NCBI GenBank assembly: GCA_050246595.1 | Contig: JBFWVT010000062.1 | Span: 1 to 28,897 of the forward strand | Direction: 5' to 3' | Source: DATARH01 sp050246595 | Lineage (GTDB): Bacteria; Pseudomonadota; Alphaproteobacteria; ATCC43930; CGMCC-115725 | Length of the DNA stretch: 28,897 bases | Shown: one piece after another, positions 13,677 to 21,111 of the stretch | How the letters are laid out: each line of letters opens with the position of its first letter | Position numbering within the stretch: the stretch's first letter is position 1 | Position numbers and translations under genes: made by a program | The notes under the pieces: model-generated | Told to the model about the DNA's origin: nothing | Database searches by the model: none | Seen by the model: the letters and a program-made list of their open reading frames with translations, nothing else

Positions 13677-14714
13677 ATGGCGGAATGGATCATCACGACC
13701 GCAATCGGCATCGGCGAGAAGGGGTTTGCCGGCGATGGCGGGCCGGCCGCCGAGGCGCTGTTGAACGGGCCGTTCGATGTCGCCTTCGACCGCGCCGGCA
13801 ATCTGTATTTCTCGGACACGTTCAACCACCGCATCCGCCGCGTCGATGCCGCGACCGGGATCATCTCGACGATTGCCGGCAAAGGCGAAGCCGGCCATTC
13901 CGGCGATAACGGCCCGGCCGTCGCTGCCGCGCTCAACGAGCCTTACGGCGTCGTCGTGGACCGCGCCGGCATTGTCTACACCGCCGACCGGCACAACCGC
14001 CGCGTGCGCCGCATCGACGCTGGTTCCGGCGTCATCACGACCCTGGCCGGCACCGGCGTGGCTTCATTTTCCGGTGACGGCGGCCCGGCGGCGCAAGCCG
14101 GTCTCGCCGAGCCGAACGGGCTGGCGTTCGACCCGGACGAAACACGACTCTATATTGCCGATGTCGCCGACCATCGGGTTCGGATCGTCGATCTGGCGAG
14201 CGGCGTCATCGACACCTTCGCCGGCATCGGCATGGCCGAGCACGGCGGCGACGGCGGTCCGGCCCGCGAGGCACGAATCTTCGGCGCGCGGGCCGTCAAG
14301 GTGGCGCCCGACGGCACGGTCTATATCCTCGAACGCCAGGGCAGCAGCCTGCGCGCCGTCGATCCCGCCGCCGGTACGATCAGCACGATCGCCGGCACGA
14401 CCGGGCGCGGCTATTCCGGCGATGACGGCCCGGCCGCGGCGGCGGTGTTTGACGCCCCGAAGGAGATGGCGCTCGACCGCGACGGCAGTCTGTTGATCGT
14501 CGATACCGAAAACCACGCGATCCGCCGCATCGACCGCGCGAGCGGCATCGTCACAACGATCGCCGGAGGCCGCAGGGGAGGGCAGGGGGATAACGGTCCC
14601 GCTGCCGCTGCCGGGCTTGACCGGCCGCATGGCGCCGTTGTCGATCCCGACGGCACGATCTATATCGGCGATACGAACAACCACCGCATTCGCAAGGTCG
14701 TGCGCCCGGTCTGA
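13677..14714 (+). CDS. NHL-repeat beta-propeller protein (six repeats)
   Basis: A 345-residue protein made almost wholly of six repeats of about 57 residues. The unit is built around GDGGPA, then a loop, GPFDVAFDRAGNLYFSDT, NHRIRRVD and TGIISTIAG. Repeats 1, 2, 3, 5 and 6 keep the D/N-H-R-I-R core; repeat 4 is the most divergent (SSLRAVD). Six NHL units would close a six-bladed propeller. No signal peptide is seen, so it appears cytoplasmic unless an upstream start is used. ATG 13677 has GGGAGG about 9 bases upstream. NHL propellers are often lyases, lactonases or scaffolds. It is divergent from the VOC/LLM operon and followed closely by a small secreted protein gene. Confidence 0.87.
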   Translation: MAEWIITTAIGIGEKGFAGDGGPAAEALLNGPFDVAFDRAGNLYFSDTFNHRIRRVDAATGIISTIAGKGEAGHSGDNGPAVAAALNEPYGVVVDRAGIVYTADRHNRRVRRIDAGSGVITTLAGTGVASFSGDGGPAAQAGLAEPNGLAFDPDETRLYIADVADHRVRIVDLASGVIDTFAGIGMAEHGGDGGPAREARIFGARAVKVAPDGTVYILERQGSSLRAVDPAAGTISTIAGTTGRGYSGDDGPAAAAVFDAPKEMALDRDGSLLIVDTENHAIRRIDRASGIVTTIAGGRRGGQGDNGPAAAAGLDRPHGAVVDPDGTIYIGDTNNHRIRKVVRPV

Positions 14715-14716
14715 TC

Positions 14717-15106
14717 GTGACCCCTCGGATTGTTTGGTTCGCGCTGATCCTTGTCTGCGCCGGCATCGCCGTGGCGGCAGGGCCGGCCGTCCCCGCCGAG
14801 CCGGCCGCGGCGGTTACGGTGTCGGGCAAGGCGGTCCTGACAATGTGCCGGGATTGGATCGTCCATCGCACCTGCAAGCCATACGACAAAATCGAGCTGC
14901 CGCCGCGGGTTGCGGTCGGCGACAAGGTCCAGCTCAGCGCATTCGGGAGCAATCCGAAGGACTATGTCTTCCACATCGTCGAGATCCGGCGAAAAGGAAA
15001 CGGTTGCGTGCTGTTGAGCCCCGCCAGCGAAGGCCAGGAGGACGGCGAGCGGATCGAGATTGCGCGCTGCGTACCGGTTGCGGAACCGGCCGCCGAACCG
15101 CGATAG
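14717..15106 (+). CDS. Small exported cysteine-containing protein of unknown function
   Basis: A 129-residue protein starting at GTG 14717, two bases after the NHL gene's stop. The N-terminus is a typical signal peptide: MTPR, then WFALILVCAGIAVAA and an Ala/Pro-rich cleavage region around residues 21-32. The mature part holds four cysteines (44, 53, 97, 118), which could form two disulfides in the periplasm, and ends in an Ala/Pro/Glu-rich tail. I recognise no domain. The tight spacing suggests cotranscription with the NHL propeller. Confidence 0.65.
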   Translation: MTPRIVWFALILVCAGIAVAAGPAVPAEPAAAVTVSGKAVLTMCRDWIVHRTCKPYDKIELPPRVAVGDKVQLSAFGSNPKDYVFHIVEIRRKGNGCVLLSPASEGQEDGERIEIARCVPVAEPAAEPR

Positions 15107-15200
15107 GTCCTGCCGCCCCGCTGCCGGCGTGCTAGTTTGCCCGTATCGGGGTCACCGCTTGAGCATATCCCTTCTCACCACCCAACGCGCCGAGGCGACC

Positions 15201-15809
15201 ATGAACGACGCATCTCCCCTTCTCCGGATGCTTCCGGCCTCCGAGCCGATCAGCCCGGCCAAGTTCGCGCATTTTGTGCTGCGCACCGGCCAGTTCGACC
15301 GGATGGCCGAGTGGTACAAGACCGTCCTCGCCGCCCGCCTTGTCTTCCGCGACGAACGGCTGTGCTTTCTGAGCTATGACGACGAGCATCATCGCCTGGC
15401 GCTGATCCATGTTCCGGGGCTGCCGCCGCGCGACCCCGAGAGCGCCGGCACCGACCACGTCGCCTATGCCTACCGCGATCTCGGCGAGTTGCTGGCCACG
15501 TACCGTCGGCTCAAGGCGCACGGCATCCTGCCGCACTGGCCGATCAATCACGGCGTGACGACATCGCTGTATTATCGCGACCCGGACAACAACCGGGTCG
15601 AATTGCAGATCGACAATTTTTCCACTGTCGAAGAGCTGCAAAACTATTTCAAAAGCCCGGCTTTCGCCGCCAACCCGGTCGGCGTAACCTACGATCCCGA
15701 GGAATTGTGCCGCCGTTACGAAGCGGGCGAGGCGCTGGCCGGCCTGCTGCGCATCCCGCCGATGCCGGAGGGGAAGACTCCCTGGGACATGCTCAGCAGC
15801 CGGCACTGA
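15201..15809 (+). CDS. VOC-family dioxygenase-like protein (catechol-2,3-dioxygenase type)
   Basis: A 202-residue VOC protein resembling extradiol ring-cleavage dioxygenases. The 2-His-1-carboxylate iron triad is visible as His24 (KFAHFVLRT), His86 (GTDHVAYAYRD) and Glu134 (NNRVELQID). A 60-residue C-terminal extension (NYFKSPAFAANPVGVTYDPE and onward) is of the kind seen in biphenyl-2,3-diol dioxygenase-like proteins. The start at ATG 15201 precedes the first conserved segment and has GAGGCG upstream; longer in-frame starts lack support. It lies about 95 bp after the secreted-protein gene. Ring cleavage or a related reaction is inferred from fold and ligands only. Confidence 0.85.
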   Translation: MNDASPLLRMLPASEPISPAKFAHFVLRTGQFDRMAEWYKTVLAARLVFRDERLCFLSYDDEHHRLALIHVPGLPPRDPESAGTDHVAYAYRDLGELLATYRRLKAHGILPHWPINHGVTTSLYYRDPDNNRVELQIDNFSTVEELQNYFKSPAFAANPVGVTYDPEELCRRYEAGEALAGLLRIPPMPEGKTPWDMLSSRH

Positions 15810-15845
15810 TACGAACCGGCGCCGACCCATCGGTCGGCGGCAAGC

Positions 15846-15900
15846 TCCCTCCCTGACCCCCGGACTTGATCCGGGGATTGCGGGGAGGGCAGGGTGGGGG
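15846..15900. repeat. Composite palindromic repeat between convergent genes
   Basis: An inner palindrome CCCCGGA-CTTGA-TCCGGGG (15858-15876) is nested in outer arms CCCTCCC / GGGGAGGG, followed by the tail CAGGGTGGGGG, the same tail type as the repeats around the DUF559 gene. It sits between the convergent VOC gene and the unknown 119-residue gene, where it could also end transcripts. Confidence 0.8.
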
Positions 15901-15929
15901 CATCCGGCCAGAGGCTCAGGCCGTTGGCG

Positions 15930-16289
15930 TCAGGCGCCGAAGATCGCGCGGCGGACCTCGACATGCTCGCTGTCGCCGGTCTCCTGCGGCCGTGCGGAGG
16001 GGCCGCAGGCTTCCACGACCGTAAGCGGCTCGCTGCGGGTCTCCCAGTATTTCCCCTGGCCCCAGATCGCGACACCGCCGCCCCGCCCGTCCTCGTACCA
16101 GCCGTCGCGCAATTCGGCGACCTGCCAACCGGAATCGCGCAGCGCCGCGACCGCCGCTTCCTCGCCGACGCAGAAGAAATCGGTCTTTCCCGCACCGTCT
16201 TTGACGATCGGCGGCGTATCACGGCTGAGCTTGACCGTGATCCCCGGCATCTCGGGACGCTCGCCGGTGCTGCGGACGATAAACATCAT
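15930..16289 (-). CDS. Unknown 119-residue protein
   Basis: No family recognised. The protein is soluble and begins MMFIVRSTGERPEMPGITVK, with no signal peptide or membrane segment. It continues with DFFCVGEEAAVAALRDSGW, GWYEDGRGGGVAIWGQGKYW and a C-terminal region ending RRAIFGA. Two adjacent ATG codons (16289, 16286) have GGGAG upstream. Codon composition matches the neighbours. Coding status is supported by a good start signal and position between repeats, but not by homology I can name. Confidence 0.55.
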   Translation of the reverse strand: MMFIVRSTGERPEMPGITVKLSRDTPPIVKDGAGKTDFFCVGEEAAVAALRDSGWQVAELRDGWYEDGRGGGVAIWGQGKYWETRSEPLTVVEACGPSARPQETGDSEHVEVRRAIFGA

Positions 16290-16302
16290 GGGCGGCTCTC
16301 CC

Positions 16303-16421
16303 TGTCATTGCGAGGAGCGACGCGGCAAAGCAATCTCGGTCAGCCTGTCGCGGCCGGAGATTGCGTCGCGTAGTCTATCCTCGGGCTGGCCAAAAGCCGG
16401 ACCCGTGGGCTCGCAACGACA
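16303..16421. repeat. Dispersed inverted repeat of the TGTCATTGCGAGGAGCG type
   Basis: TGTCATTGCGAGGAGCGACG at the left and CTCGCAACGACA at the right form outer arms, with AGCAATCTC / GAGATTGC inside, so the stretch between the 119-residue gene and the alpha/beta hydrolase can fold into a long hairpin. From memory, repeats starting with this GTCATTGCGAGGAGCG string are common in many proteobacterial genomes. No gene is present here. Confidence 0.7.
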
Positions 16422-16425
16422 GTTG

Positions 16426-17226
16426 TCATTCTAGAAAATCGGCAACCGCCTCGACAAAAGCCTGAGGCTGTTCGAGTTCCGGGTGGTGCCCGGCCTCGTC
16501 GACGATCTCGAACCGGGCGCCCGGGATCAGCCCGGCGTAGCGCCTGCCGTAATCCGGTGTCGCGATGCGGTCGCTCGCCCCCCACAGCACCAGCGTCGGC
16601 ACCGAAACCCGGCGCAGCCAGTGCCGGAGCTGCGGATTGTACAGATGCGGCCGCCAGGCGTAGAGGCACAGCGAATCCCACGCGCGGGCCAGCGCCACCA
16701 TATCCGCGTCGGGCATCGTATCGTCGATGCAAGCCTGCCAGCCCAGCCCGTAGACGCCGTCGGGGCGCCCAATCGGCTCGTGCCAGGCGCGGCGGTTCAA
16801 TTCGGCCGGGTTCGTGTTGAAGAAATGAACAAAATCGCGCTCCTCGCGCCCGCCGAGCTTGACCCCGACCGGACCGACCAGAACCAGTCGGTCGAGTTTC
16901 GGATGACCCCCGGCCGCGACCTCGGCCGCAATCCAGCCGCCAAACGAAAACCCGATCATCGCCACCCGGTCGGGCATCGTGTCGAGCACGTCGCGCCAGA
17001 AATGCACGAGGTCGTAGACAGTGTCGAAATCCTGCGGCAACGGCGAGGTGCCGAACCCCGGCATCGACGGCGCGATCACCTCGCCGCGCCCGGCCAGCAG
17101 ATCGACAAACGGTGCTTTCGGGCTGACCGGGGTTATGCCGTGCGCCAGCAGGATCGGCCGCCCTGTCCCGCGCCGCAGCACCTCAAGCTCCAGCGGCCCG
17201 GCCCGCATCGTGGTATCGGGCCTCAT
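16426..17226 (-). CDS. Alpha/beta hydrolase
   Basis: A 266-residue alpha/beta-hydrolase with a complete catalytic triad: Ser94 in the nucleophile elbow GFSFGG, Asp219 in LWGASDRIATP and His247 in DEAGHHPELEQP. PILLAHGITPVSP near residue 24 supplies the oxyanion-hole region. A cap segment lies between 125 and 205. It acts on an ester, lactone or C-C bond in a carbonyl substrate; meta-cleavage-product hydrolases share this layout, which would fit the VOC dioxygenase-like neighbour, but this is inference. Its ATG at 17226 is preceded by GGAGAGGGG that belongs to a palindromic repeat. It lies downstream of an LLM oxidoreductase on the same strand. Confidence 0.88.
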   Translation of the reverse strand: MRPDTTMRAGPLELEVLRRGTGRPILLAHGITPVSPKAPFVDLLAGRGEVIAPSMPGFGTSPLPQDFDTVYDLVHFWRDVLDTMPDRVAMIGFSFGGWIAAEVAAGGHPKLDRLVLVGPVGVKLGGREERDFVHFFNTNPAELNRRAWHEPIGRPDGVYGLGWQACIDDTMPDADMVALARAWDSLCLYAWRPHLYNPQLRHWLRRVSVPTLVLWGASDRIATPDYGRRYAGLIPGARFEIVDEAGHHPELEQPQAFVEAVADFLE

Positions 17227-17227
17227 G

Positions 17228-17382
17228 CCCCTCTCCGCCCTTCAGGGGGGAGAGAGCCTGCCCCGGACTTGATCCGGGGGAGGGGCCCAGCGCGCAGCGC
17301 TGGGAGGGTGAGGTGGGTGCCGGCAAGCGCCTCGGCAGTGGCCCCCTCACCCCAACCCTCTCCCCCGGTGGGGGAGAGGGAG
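17228..17382. repeat. Cluster of palindromic repeats
   Basis: This block fills the gap between the LLM oxidoreductase stop (17399) and the hydrolase start (17226). It holds CCCCTCTCC/GGGGGGAGAG (17228-17254), the CCCCGGA-CTTGA-TCCGGGG palindrome (17261-17279), CCCAGCGC/GCGCTGGG (17286-17303) and CCCTCTCCCCC/GGGGGAGAGGG (17356-17380). A 28-base stretch (17252-17279) is identical to one inside the E2 gene at 28149-28176. Confidence 0.85.
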
Positions 17383-17398
17383 TTTCCGACGCGGCGGT

Positions 17399-18598
17399 TC
17401 ATTTCGCCGCCGCCCGCTGCGCCAGCCACTCGGTTTCGTCGGCATCGATCGGCGGCAAATCCCGCAACTGCGGCAACAGCTCCCTGGCGGCAAGGGAAAA
17501 ACTTTTTGCGGCCTCTTCGTGGGTCACAAGACCCTGCCGCGTCATCATGATGATGTGGCGGATGCCGCCGACCCGCTTGCGAAAATCCTTGATCTGGCGC
17601 GCCACCGTGTCCGGGTTGCCGGCGAACATCTGGCCCTGGCCGATCAGCACCTCGGCATCGAGATTGGTCGGGCGCGGCCGCCGCGATATACCGGCTCGCC
17701 ACGCCGCCGGCGCCATCTCGGGCGCGAAATTGCCGGGCTGGAATTTCGACATCTGCGGCGCGCTCTTGATGCTGACCGTCAGAAACCATGCGATTTTCTG
17801 ACCGATGCGCAGCGCCTCCTCGTCGCTGTCGCCGACATAGGCGAAGGCCATGTATGAAAACCGGTCCTCGCCCGGCGCCGGCAATCCGGCGTCGCGCCGC
17901 GCCGCCTTGTACGCGTCAAAAGCCTGCCTGGTGCGGTCGTAACCGCCGAACAACAGCGTGTTGATGATGCCGCGCCGGCCCAGTTCGGCGCAGGTCGGCA
18001 GGTCCGATGTCGCCGCCCAGAATTCCGGGCGCGGCTCCTGGTACGGGCGCGGCCAGATATTGACGTGCGGGTGGATAAAGAATTTGCCTTCCCAGCTGAA
18101 CGGCCCGTCCCGCGTCACGAGCGCCTTTTCGATCAGATCGATCGCCTCCCATTCGCGCTCGCGGATGCGCATCGGGTTGGCGTCGCCCGACACCATCTCG
18201 GTCGCGCCGGATTTGACAAAACCGATGTCGAGCCGCCCCTTCGAGATGATGTCGATCGTCGCGTATTCCTCGGCGACCCGCACCGGGTCCGGGCGCACCG
18301 TAATCAGCGTGCCCAGCGACAGGATGCGCGACTTCTTTGTGATGTTGGCAACGACGCCGGTGATGACCGGGCTGGCCGCCCACAGATTGTTGATCCCGGA
18401 ATGGTGCTCGTTGGTGACGATGTGGATGCCGAGATCGTCGCACAGCCGGTACTCGTCCCAGATCTCGTCATAGAGCCGCGCCGCGATCTTCGGGTCGCAA
18501 TATCTGTTCGGCAGGCTGGCGCGCACCGATTCGGCTTCTTCCAGCACCTCGCTGGGCACAAACGGGTAGGGGTTCTCGCAATGGTTCCACAGTTCCAT
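17399..18598 (-). CDS. LLM-class flavin-dependent oxidoreductase (399 residues)
   Basis: A luciferase-like monooxygenase-family protein, longer than the one at 12077-13105 and only distantly similar. Family features are DLGIHIVTNEHHSG (the EHH motif near 61-67), VITGVVANITKKSRI, RVAEEYATIDIISKGRLDIG near 107-127, REREWEAIDLIEKAL, PRPEFWAATSDLPTCAELG near 193-212 and MFAGNPDTVARQIKDF near 338. ATG 18598 has GGAGG eight bases upstream. LLM enzymes oxidise or monooxygenate with reduced flavin in the cytoplasm. It leads into the alpha/beta hydrolase through a repeat-filled spacer, which fits an oxidation-then-hydrolysis pair. Substrate unknown. Confidence 0.88.
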   Translation of the reverse strand: MELWNHCENPYPFVPSEVLEEAESVRASLPNRYCDPKIAARLYDEIWDEYRLCDDLGIHIVTNEHHSGINNLWAASPVITGVVANITKKSRILSLGTLITVRPDPVRVAEEYATIDIISKGRLDIGFVKSGATEMVSGDANPMRIREREWEAIDLIEKALVTRDGPFSWEGKFFIHPHVNIWPRPYQEPRPEFWAATSDLPTCAELGRRGIINTLLFGGYDRTRQAFDAYKAARRDAGLPAPGEDRFSYMAFAYVGDSDEEALRIGQKIAWFLTVSIKSAPQMSKFQPGNFAPEMAPAAWRAGISRRPRPTNLDAEVLIGQGQMFAGNPDTVARQIKDFRKRVGGIRHIIMMTRQGLVTHEEAAKSFSLAARELLPQLRDLPPIDADETEWLAQRAAAK

Positions 18599-18676
18599 GG
18601 CGCTGCCCTCCGAGGCTTAACGGTGCGGTCCTGAGAATGCCGGCAGATTATAGAAGAGCGGCGCGGCTTCCGATAA

Positions 18677-18738
18677 GCCCCTCTCCCGCAATGCGGGAGA
18701 GGGAGGGGCCTGGCCGACAGGCGCGGGAGGGTGAGGGG
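18677..18738. repeat. Palindromic repeat between sspB and the LLM gene
   Basis: CCCTCTCCCGC-AAT-GCGGGAGAGGG (18679-18703) is a perfect 11-bp hairpin, followed by GCGCGGGAGGGTGAGGGG. It lies seven bases from the sspB stop codon (18745) and could serve as the sspB transcript end. Confidence 0.8.
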
Positions 18739-18744
18739 CGGCCT

Positions 18745-19260
18745 CTACCGCTTGCGGAAACTGTCGAGCGTGACGACTTCCGCGCCGGTCTTCTCCTCGG
18801 TCTTGCCGGAAGCGGTCTCGGCGGGCTTGCCCGGGGATTTTGCCGTCGGCGCGATCGGAGCCGGCACGATGGTGGGTATCCGGGCGGGCGTCGTTTCCGT
18901 CCGCTCCTGCGGCGCGAACTCCAGCGCAAAATTGACCGACGGATCGGCGAAGCTGCGCACCGCGGCGAACGGGACCATCAGCCGTTCGAGCTGCTTCTGA
19001 AAGCTCAGCGTGACCGAAAACCTGTCCTGGCCGACATCGAGATCCCAGAACTGGTGCTGCAGCACGATCGTCATTTCCTGCGGAAAGCGCGCCCGCAGGC
19101 TGTCGGGGATCGAGACCCCCGGCAGATCGGTCGCGAAATTGATATAGAAATGGTGCGCCCCGCGCAGACCCTCGCGCGACGCGCGCTCCAATGCCTCGCG
19201 CACAACACCGCGCAGGGCGCGGTCGATCATCGTCTCGTACTGGTACAGATCCTGCGGCAT
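18745..19260 (-). CDS. sspB: SspB-family ClpXP adaptor (alphaproteobacterial type)
   Basis: A 171-residue protein of the SspB family, which tethers ssrA-tagged proteins to ClpXP for degradation. The substrate-binding domain is clear: ALRGVVREALERASREGL, HHFYINFATDLPGVSIPD, RARFPQEMTIVLQHQFWDLD, FSVTLSFQKQLERLMVPF and SFADPSVNFALEF. A Pro/Ala/Thr-rich linker (about 118-158) follows, ending in VVTLDSFRKR, the C-terminal ClpX-binding tail. ATG 19260 has GAGGAA upstream; the longer in-frame start adds sequence unlike the family. It lies directly downstream of the tmRNA gene on the same strand, about 80 bp away, placing the tag RNA next to the tag-recognising adaptor. Both may be on one transcript. 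Confidence 0.93.
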   Translation of the reverse strand: MPQDLYQYETMIDRALRGVVREALERASREGLRGAHHFYINFATDLPGVSIPDSLRARFPQEMTIVLQHQFWDLDVGQDRFSVTLSFQKQLERLMVPFAAVRSFADPSVNFALEFAPQERTETTPARIPTIVPAPIAPTAKSPGKPAETASGKTEEKTGAEVVTLDSFRKR

Positions 19261-19338
19261 CGTTCCTCGCCGGCGGCTTTCGCCCAATGATGCGAGAATG
19301 GAAGGAGGCGGCCAGGGAATCAAGGTGGCGAATCAAGT

Positions 19339-19366
19339 GAGGGGCTTCTGTTGCCCGGTGCCCCTC
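19339..19366 (-). terminator. Terminator-like hairpin at the tmRNA 3' end
   Basis: Arms GAGGGGC (19339-19345) and GCCCCTC (19360-19366) around 14 bases, downstream of the tag reading frame. There is only a weak T-rich run after it on the minus strand, so read-through into sspB is possible. It could equally be a helix of the mature coding piece. Confidence 0.45.
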
Positions 19367-19647
19367 GGACCGCGAGTTACTTACTGGCTTCACCCCGTGA
19401 AGGGTTAGGCAGCAAGAGCCTCATGTGCGAAGTTATCGTTCGCAGCTAGGTTTTGACCCGATAACGGCGGTATCATGCCGGGCGAAAGCTCTGCCTTTAC
19501 CACGCGCGTCGAACCTGTTTCGCCCCCGTGGAGCCGCCGCGCCCGATTCGGGTTCGCGGCGGGAATTGGTGGAGGCGCCGGGTACCGCCCCCGGGTCCGC
19601 TACGCTTATTTCGCAGGCCATTTATCGCCATAGCCGGTTGCCCGGCA
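19339..19647 (-). ncRNA. ssrA: Two-piece (circularly permuted) tmRNA
   Basis: On the minus strand the acceptor piece comes first and ends CGCCTCCACCA at 19567. Then come a 39-nt spacer (19528-19566) that folds on itself, and the coding piece beginning GGGGGCGAAACAGGTTCGAC at 19527. The first seven bases GGGGGCG pair with CGCCTCC (one G-U) to make the acceptor stem. The tag frame runs from 19446 to 19408 and reads AANDNFAHEALAA, with stop TAA at 19405-19407. This is the alphaproteobacterial AANDNF...AA type. A hairpin CTTCAC/GTGAAG follows the tag, and GAGGGGC/GCCCCTC (19339-19366) closes the gene. The 5' and 3' limits are estimates from promoter and terminator. The RNA rescues stalled ribosomes and tags the nascent chain. 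Confidence 0.95.
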
Positions 19648-19653
19648 CGGCTA

Positions 19654-19681
19654 AATATAGGGTCTCCGACACAAAACGCAA
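19654..19681 (-). promoter_or_regulatory. Sigma-70-type promoter of the tmRNA gene
   Basis: On the minus strand, TTGCGT (19676-19681) and TATATT (19654-19659) are separated by 16 bases, predicting a start near 19647, some 80 bases upstream of the acceptor CCA end. Confidence 0.65.
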
Positions 19682-19849
19682 CAGGGCGCCGCGCTTTTCG
19701 GGACGCCCCTAGACTTTCTCGGACTATGCGACGCACGGACCCGTGGGCGGCTGTCTTCGGATGGCGTAGGGTATGGCGCGCAAACCCCATCATGCCGAGG
19801 AGCCGCGCACAGAGAGGCGCCTCGAAGCACGGAGGAAGGCAATCGCCTC

Positions 19850-20878
19850 ATGCCGCTAAGCCGGGAACAGCAGGCCGAGATTGCTCAGGCGCGAGGAGTG
19901 CGGCGCGAGACCGGCCGCGCAACAGTGCCGGCCCTCGAAGACATTCTGTATAAGCCACTGTCGGTGCTCGACCACGGCTTTGTCCGAGTCGTCGACTACA
20001 TGGGCGACGATGGCGCGATCGTGCAGGCGGCGCGCGTCTCCTACGGGCGCGGCACCCGGCAGGTCAGCGAGGACCACGGCCTGATCAACTATCTGATGCG
20101 GCACCGCCACACGACGCCGTTCGAGATGTGCGAGATCAAGTATCACATTAAACTGCCGATTTTCGTCGCGCGGCAATGGATTCGGCACCGCACTGCGAAC
20201 GTCAACGAATACTCGGCACGGTATTCAATATTGGATAAGGAATTCTATATTCCAGATTTCGATTACCTTGAAACACGGCGCCGTGAGAGGCGAATCGAAG
20301 AAGTGGCAGCGCAAGGACAGCCAGATCTTTTCCCCGAAACAGCAGCATCGGAGCTTCGGGATTTGGCCGCACAATCCAAAAGCAATCGCCAAGGGAGAGA
20401 GGACGTTCTTCCACCACATGAAGCCAAATACATACTGGACCTCCTAAAGAGAGAATCAGAGAGAGGTTATAGTACCTATAGAAAACTTTTGAACGAGGAT
20501 GATATTGGGAATGCCATCGATCCGCAGCGACACGGATTGGCGCGTGAGCTTGCACGAATTGTTCTATCAGCAAATGTTTACACTCAATGGTACTGGAAGA
20601 CCGACCTGCACAATCTCTTGCACTTCCTCAGCCTGCGCGCCGACCCGCACGCCCAGTACGAAATCCGCGCCTATGCCGAGACGATGCTGGAGACGGTAAA
20701 ACGCTGGGTGCCAATAGTTTATGGAGCATTTCTAGAATATCGCCTAAACGCCGCGACGATTTCAGCAACCGGCCTGACCGTGATCCGCCGCATGCTCAAT
20801 GATGAGAAGGTGGATCAGCTATCGAGCGGCCTCAGTCTGCGCGAGTGGCGCGAATTGATGGCAGTCCTGGGCCGATGA
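19850..20878 (+). CDS. thyX: Flavin-dependent thymidylate synthase ThyX, with a mosaic interior
   Basis: A 342-residue ThyX, which makes dTMP from dUMP with FAD, NADPH and methylene-tetrahydrofolate. The ThyX signature RHRTANVNEYS is at 112-122. HTTPFEMCEIKYHIKLPIF, SNRQGR near 178-183, YTQWYWKTDLHNLLHFL near 244-260 and RADPHAQYEIRAYAE are all intact. It is longer than a typical bacterial ThyX (about 220-310), partly through a charged insert near 142-175. Base composition changes abruptly: 40 of 60 G/C at 20041-20100, 21 of 60 at 20221-20280, 23 of 60 at 20461-20520, then 37 of 60 at 20641-20700, with a second AT-rich patch near 20705-20760. This suggests the middle came from another lineage by recombination while function was kept. 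AAGG lies 10 bases before ATG 19850. Confidence 0.93.
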   Translation: MPLSREQQAEIAQARGVRRETGRATVPALEDILYKPLSVLDHGFVRVVDYMGDDGAIVQAARVSYGRGTRQVSEDHGLINYLMRHRHTTPFEMCEIKYHIKLPIFVARQWIRHRTANVNEYSARYSILDKEFYIPDFDYLETRRRERRIEEVAAQGQPDLFPETAASELRDLAAQSKSNRQGREDVLPPHEAKYILDLLKRESERGYSTYRKLLNEDDIGNAIDPQRHGLARELARIVLSANVYTQWYWKTDLHNLLHFLSLRADPHAQYEIRAYAETMLETVKRWVPIVYGAFLEYRLNAATISATGLTVIRRMLNDEKVDQLSSGLSLREWRELMAVLGR

Positions 20879-21111
20879 TCGTCCCGAAATCCGCCGCAGT
20901 TTCCGGCGACATGGCATCCGGATCGTGCGGCGGCCTCTACCCTCTCACGCTGAGAAATACAACCCATACGGGAATGTCCGCTGTAAATTTACTGCAAGTT
21001 CGATAAACTCCTCCAACCACACAACCGAAGATTGCACCGCCGCGACAATCCCCGACGCTCACCAGAAGGCACGGACTGGAAGCCCGCCCGCTCCGGGATT
21101 ATTCTTTGACT
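20879..21111. other. Intergenic stretch between thyX and the Uma2 gene
   Basis: I see no gene or RNA. The segment 20955-21040 is more AT-rich than its surroundings, like the patches inside thyX, and may be part of the same acquired material or hold the promoter for the downstream gene. No clear -35/-10 pair can be called. Confidence 0.35.

Noticed and set aside
19425..19712. Plus-strand open frame of 95 codons containing VEAPGTAPGS
   Set aside because: It is the antisense of the tmRNA gene; the acceptor sequence CGCCTCCACCA read backwards gives this peptide. No independent coding signal.
20879..21111. tRNA or small RNA between thyX and the Uma2 gene
   Set aside because: No cloverleaf, T-loop motif or promoter/terminator pair could be found; the sequence is only more AT-rich.
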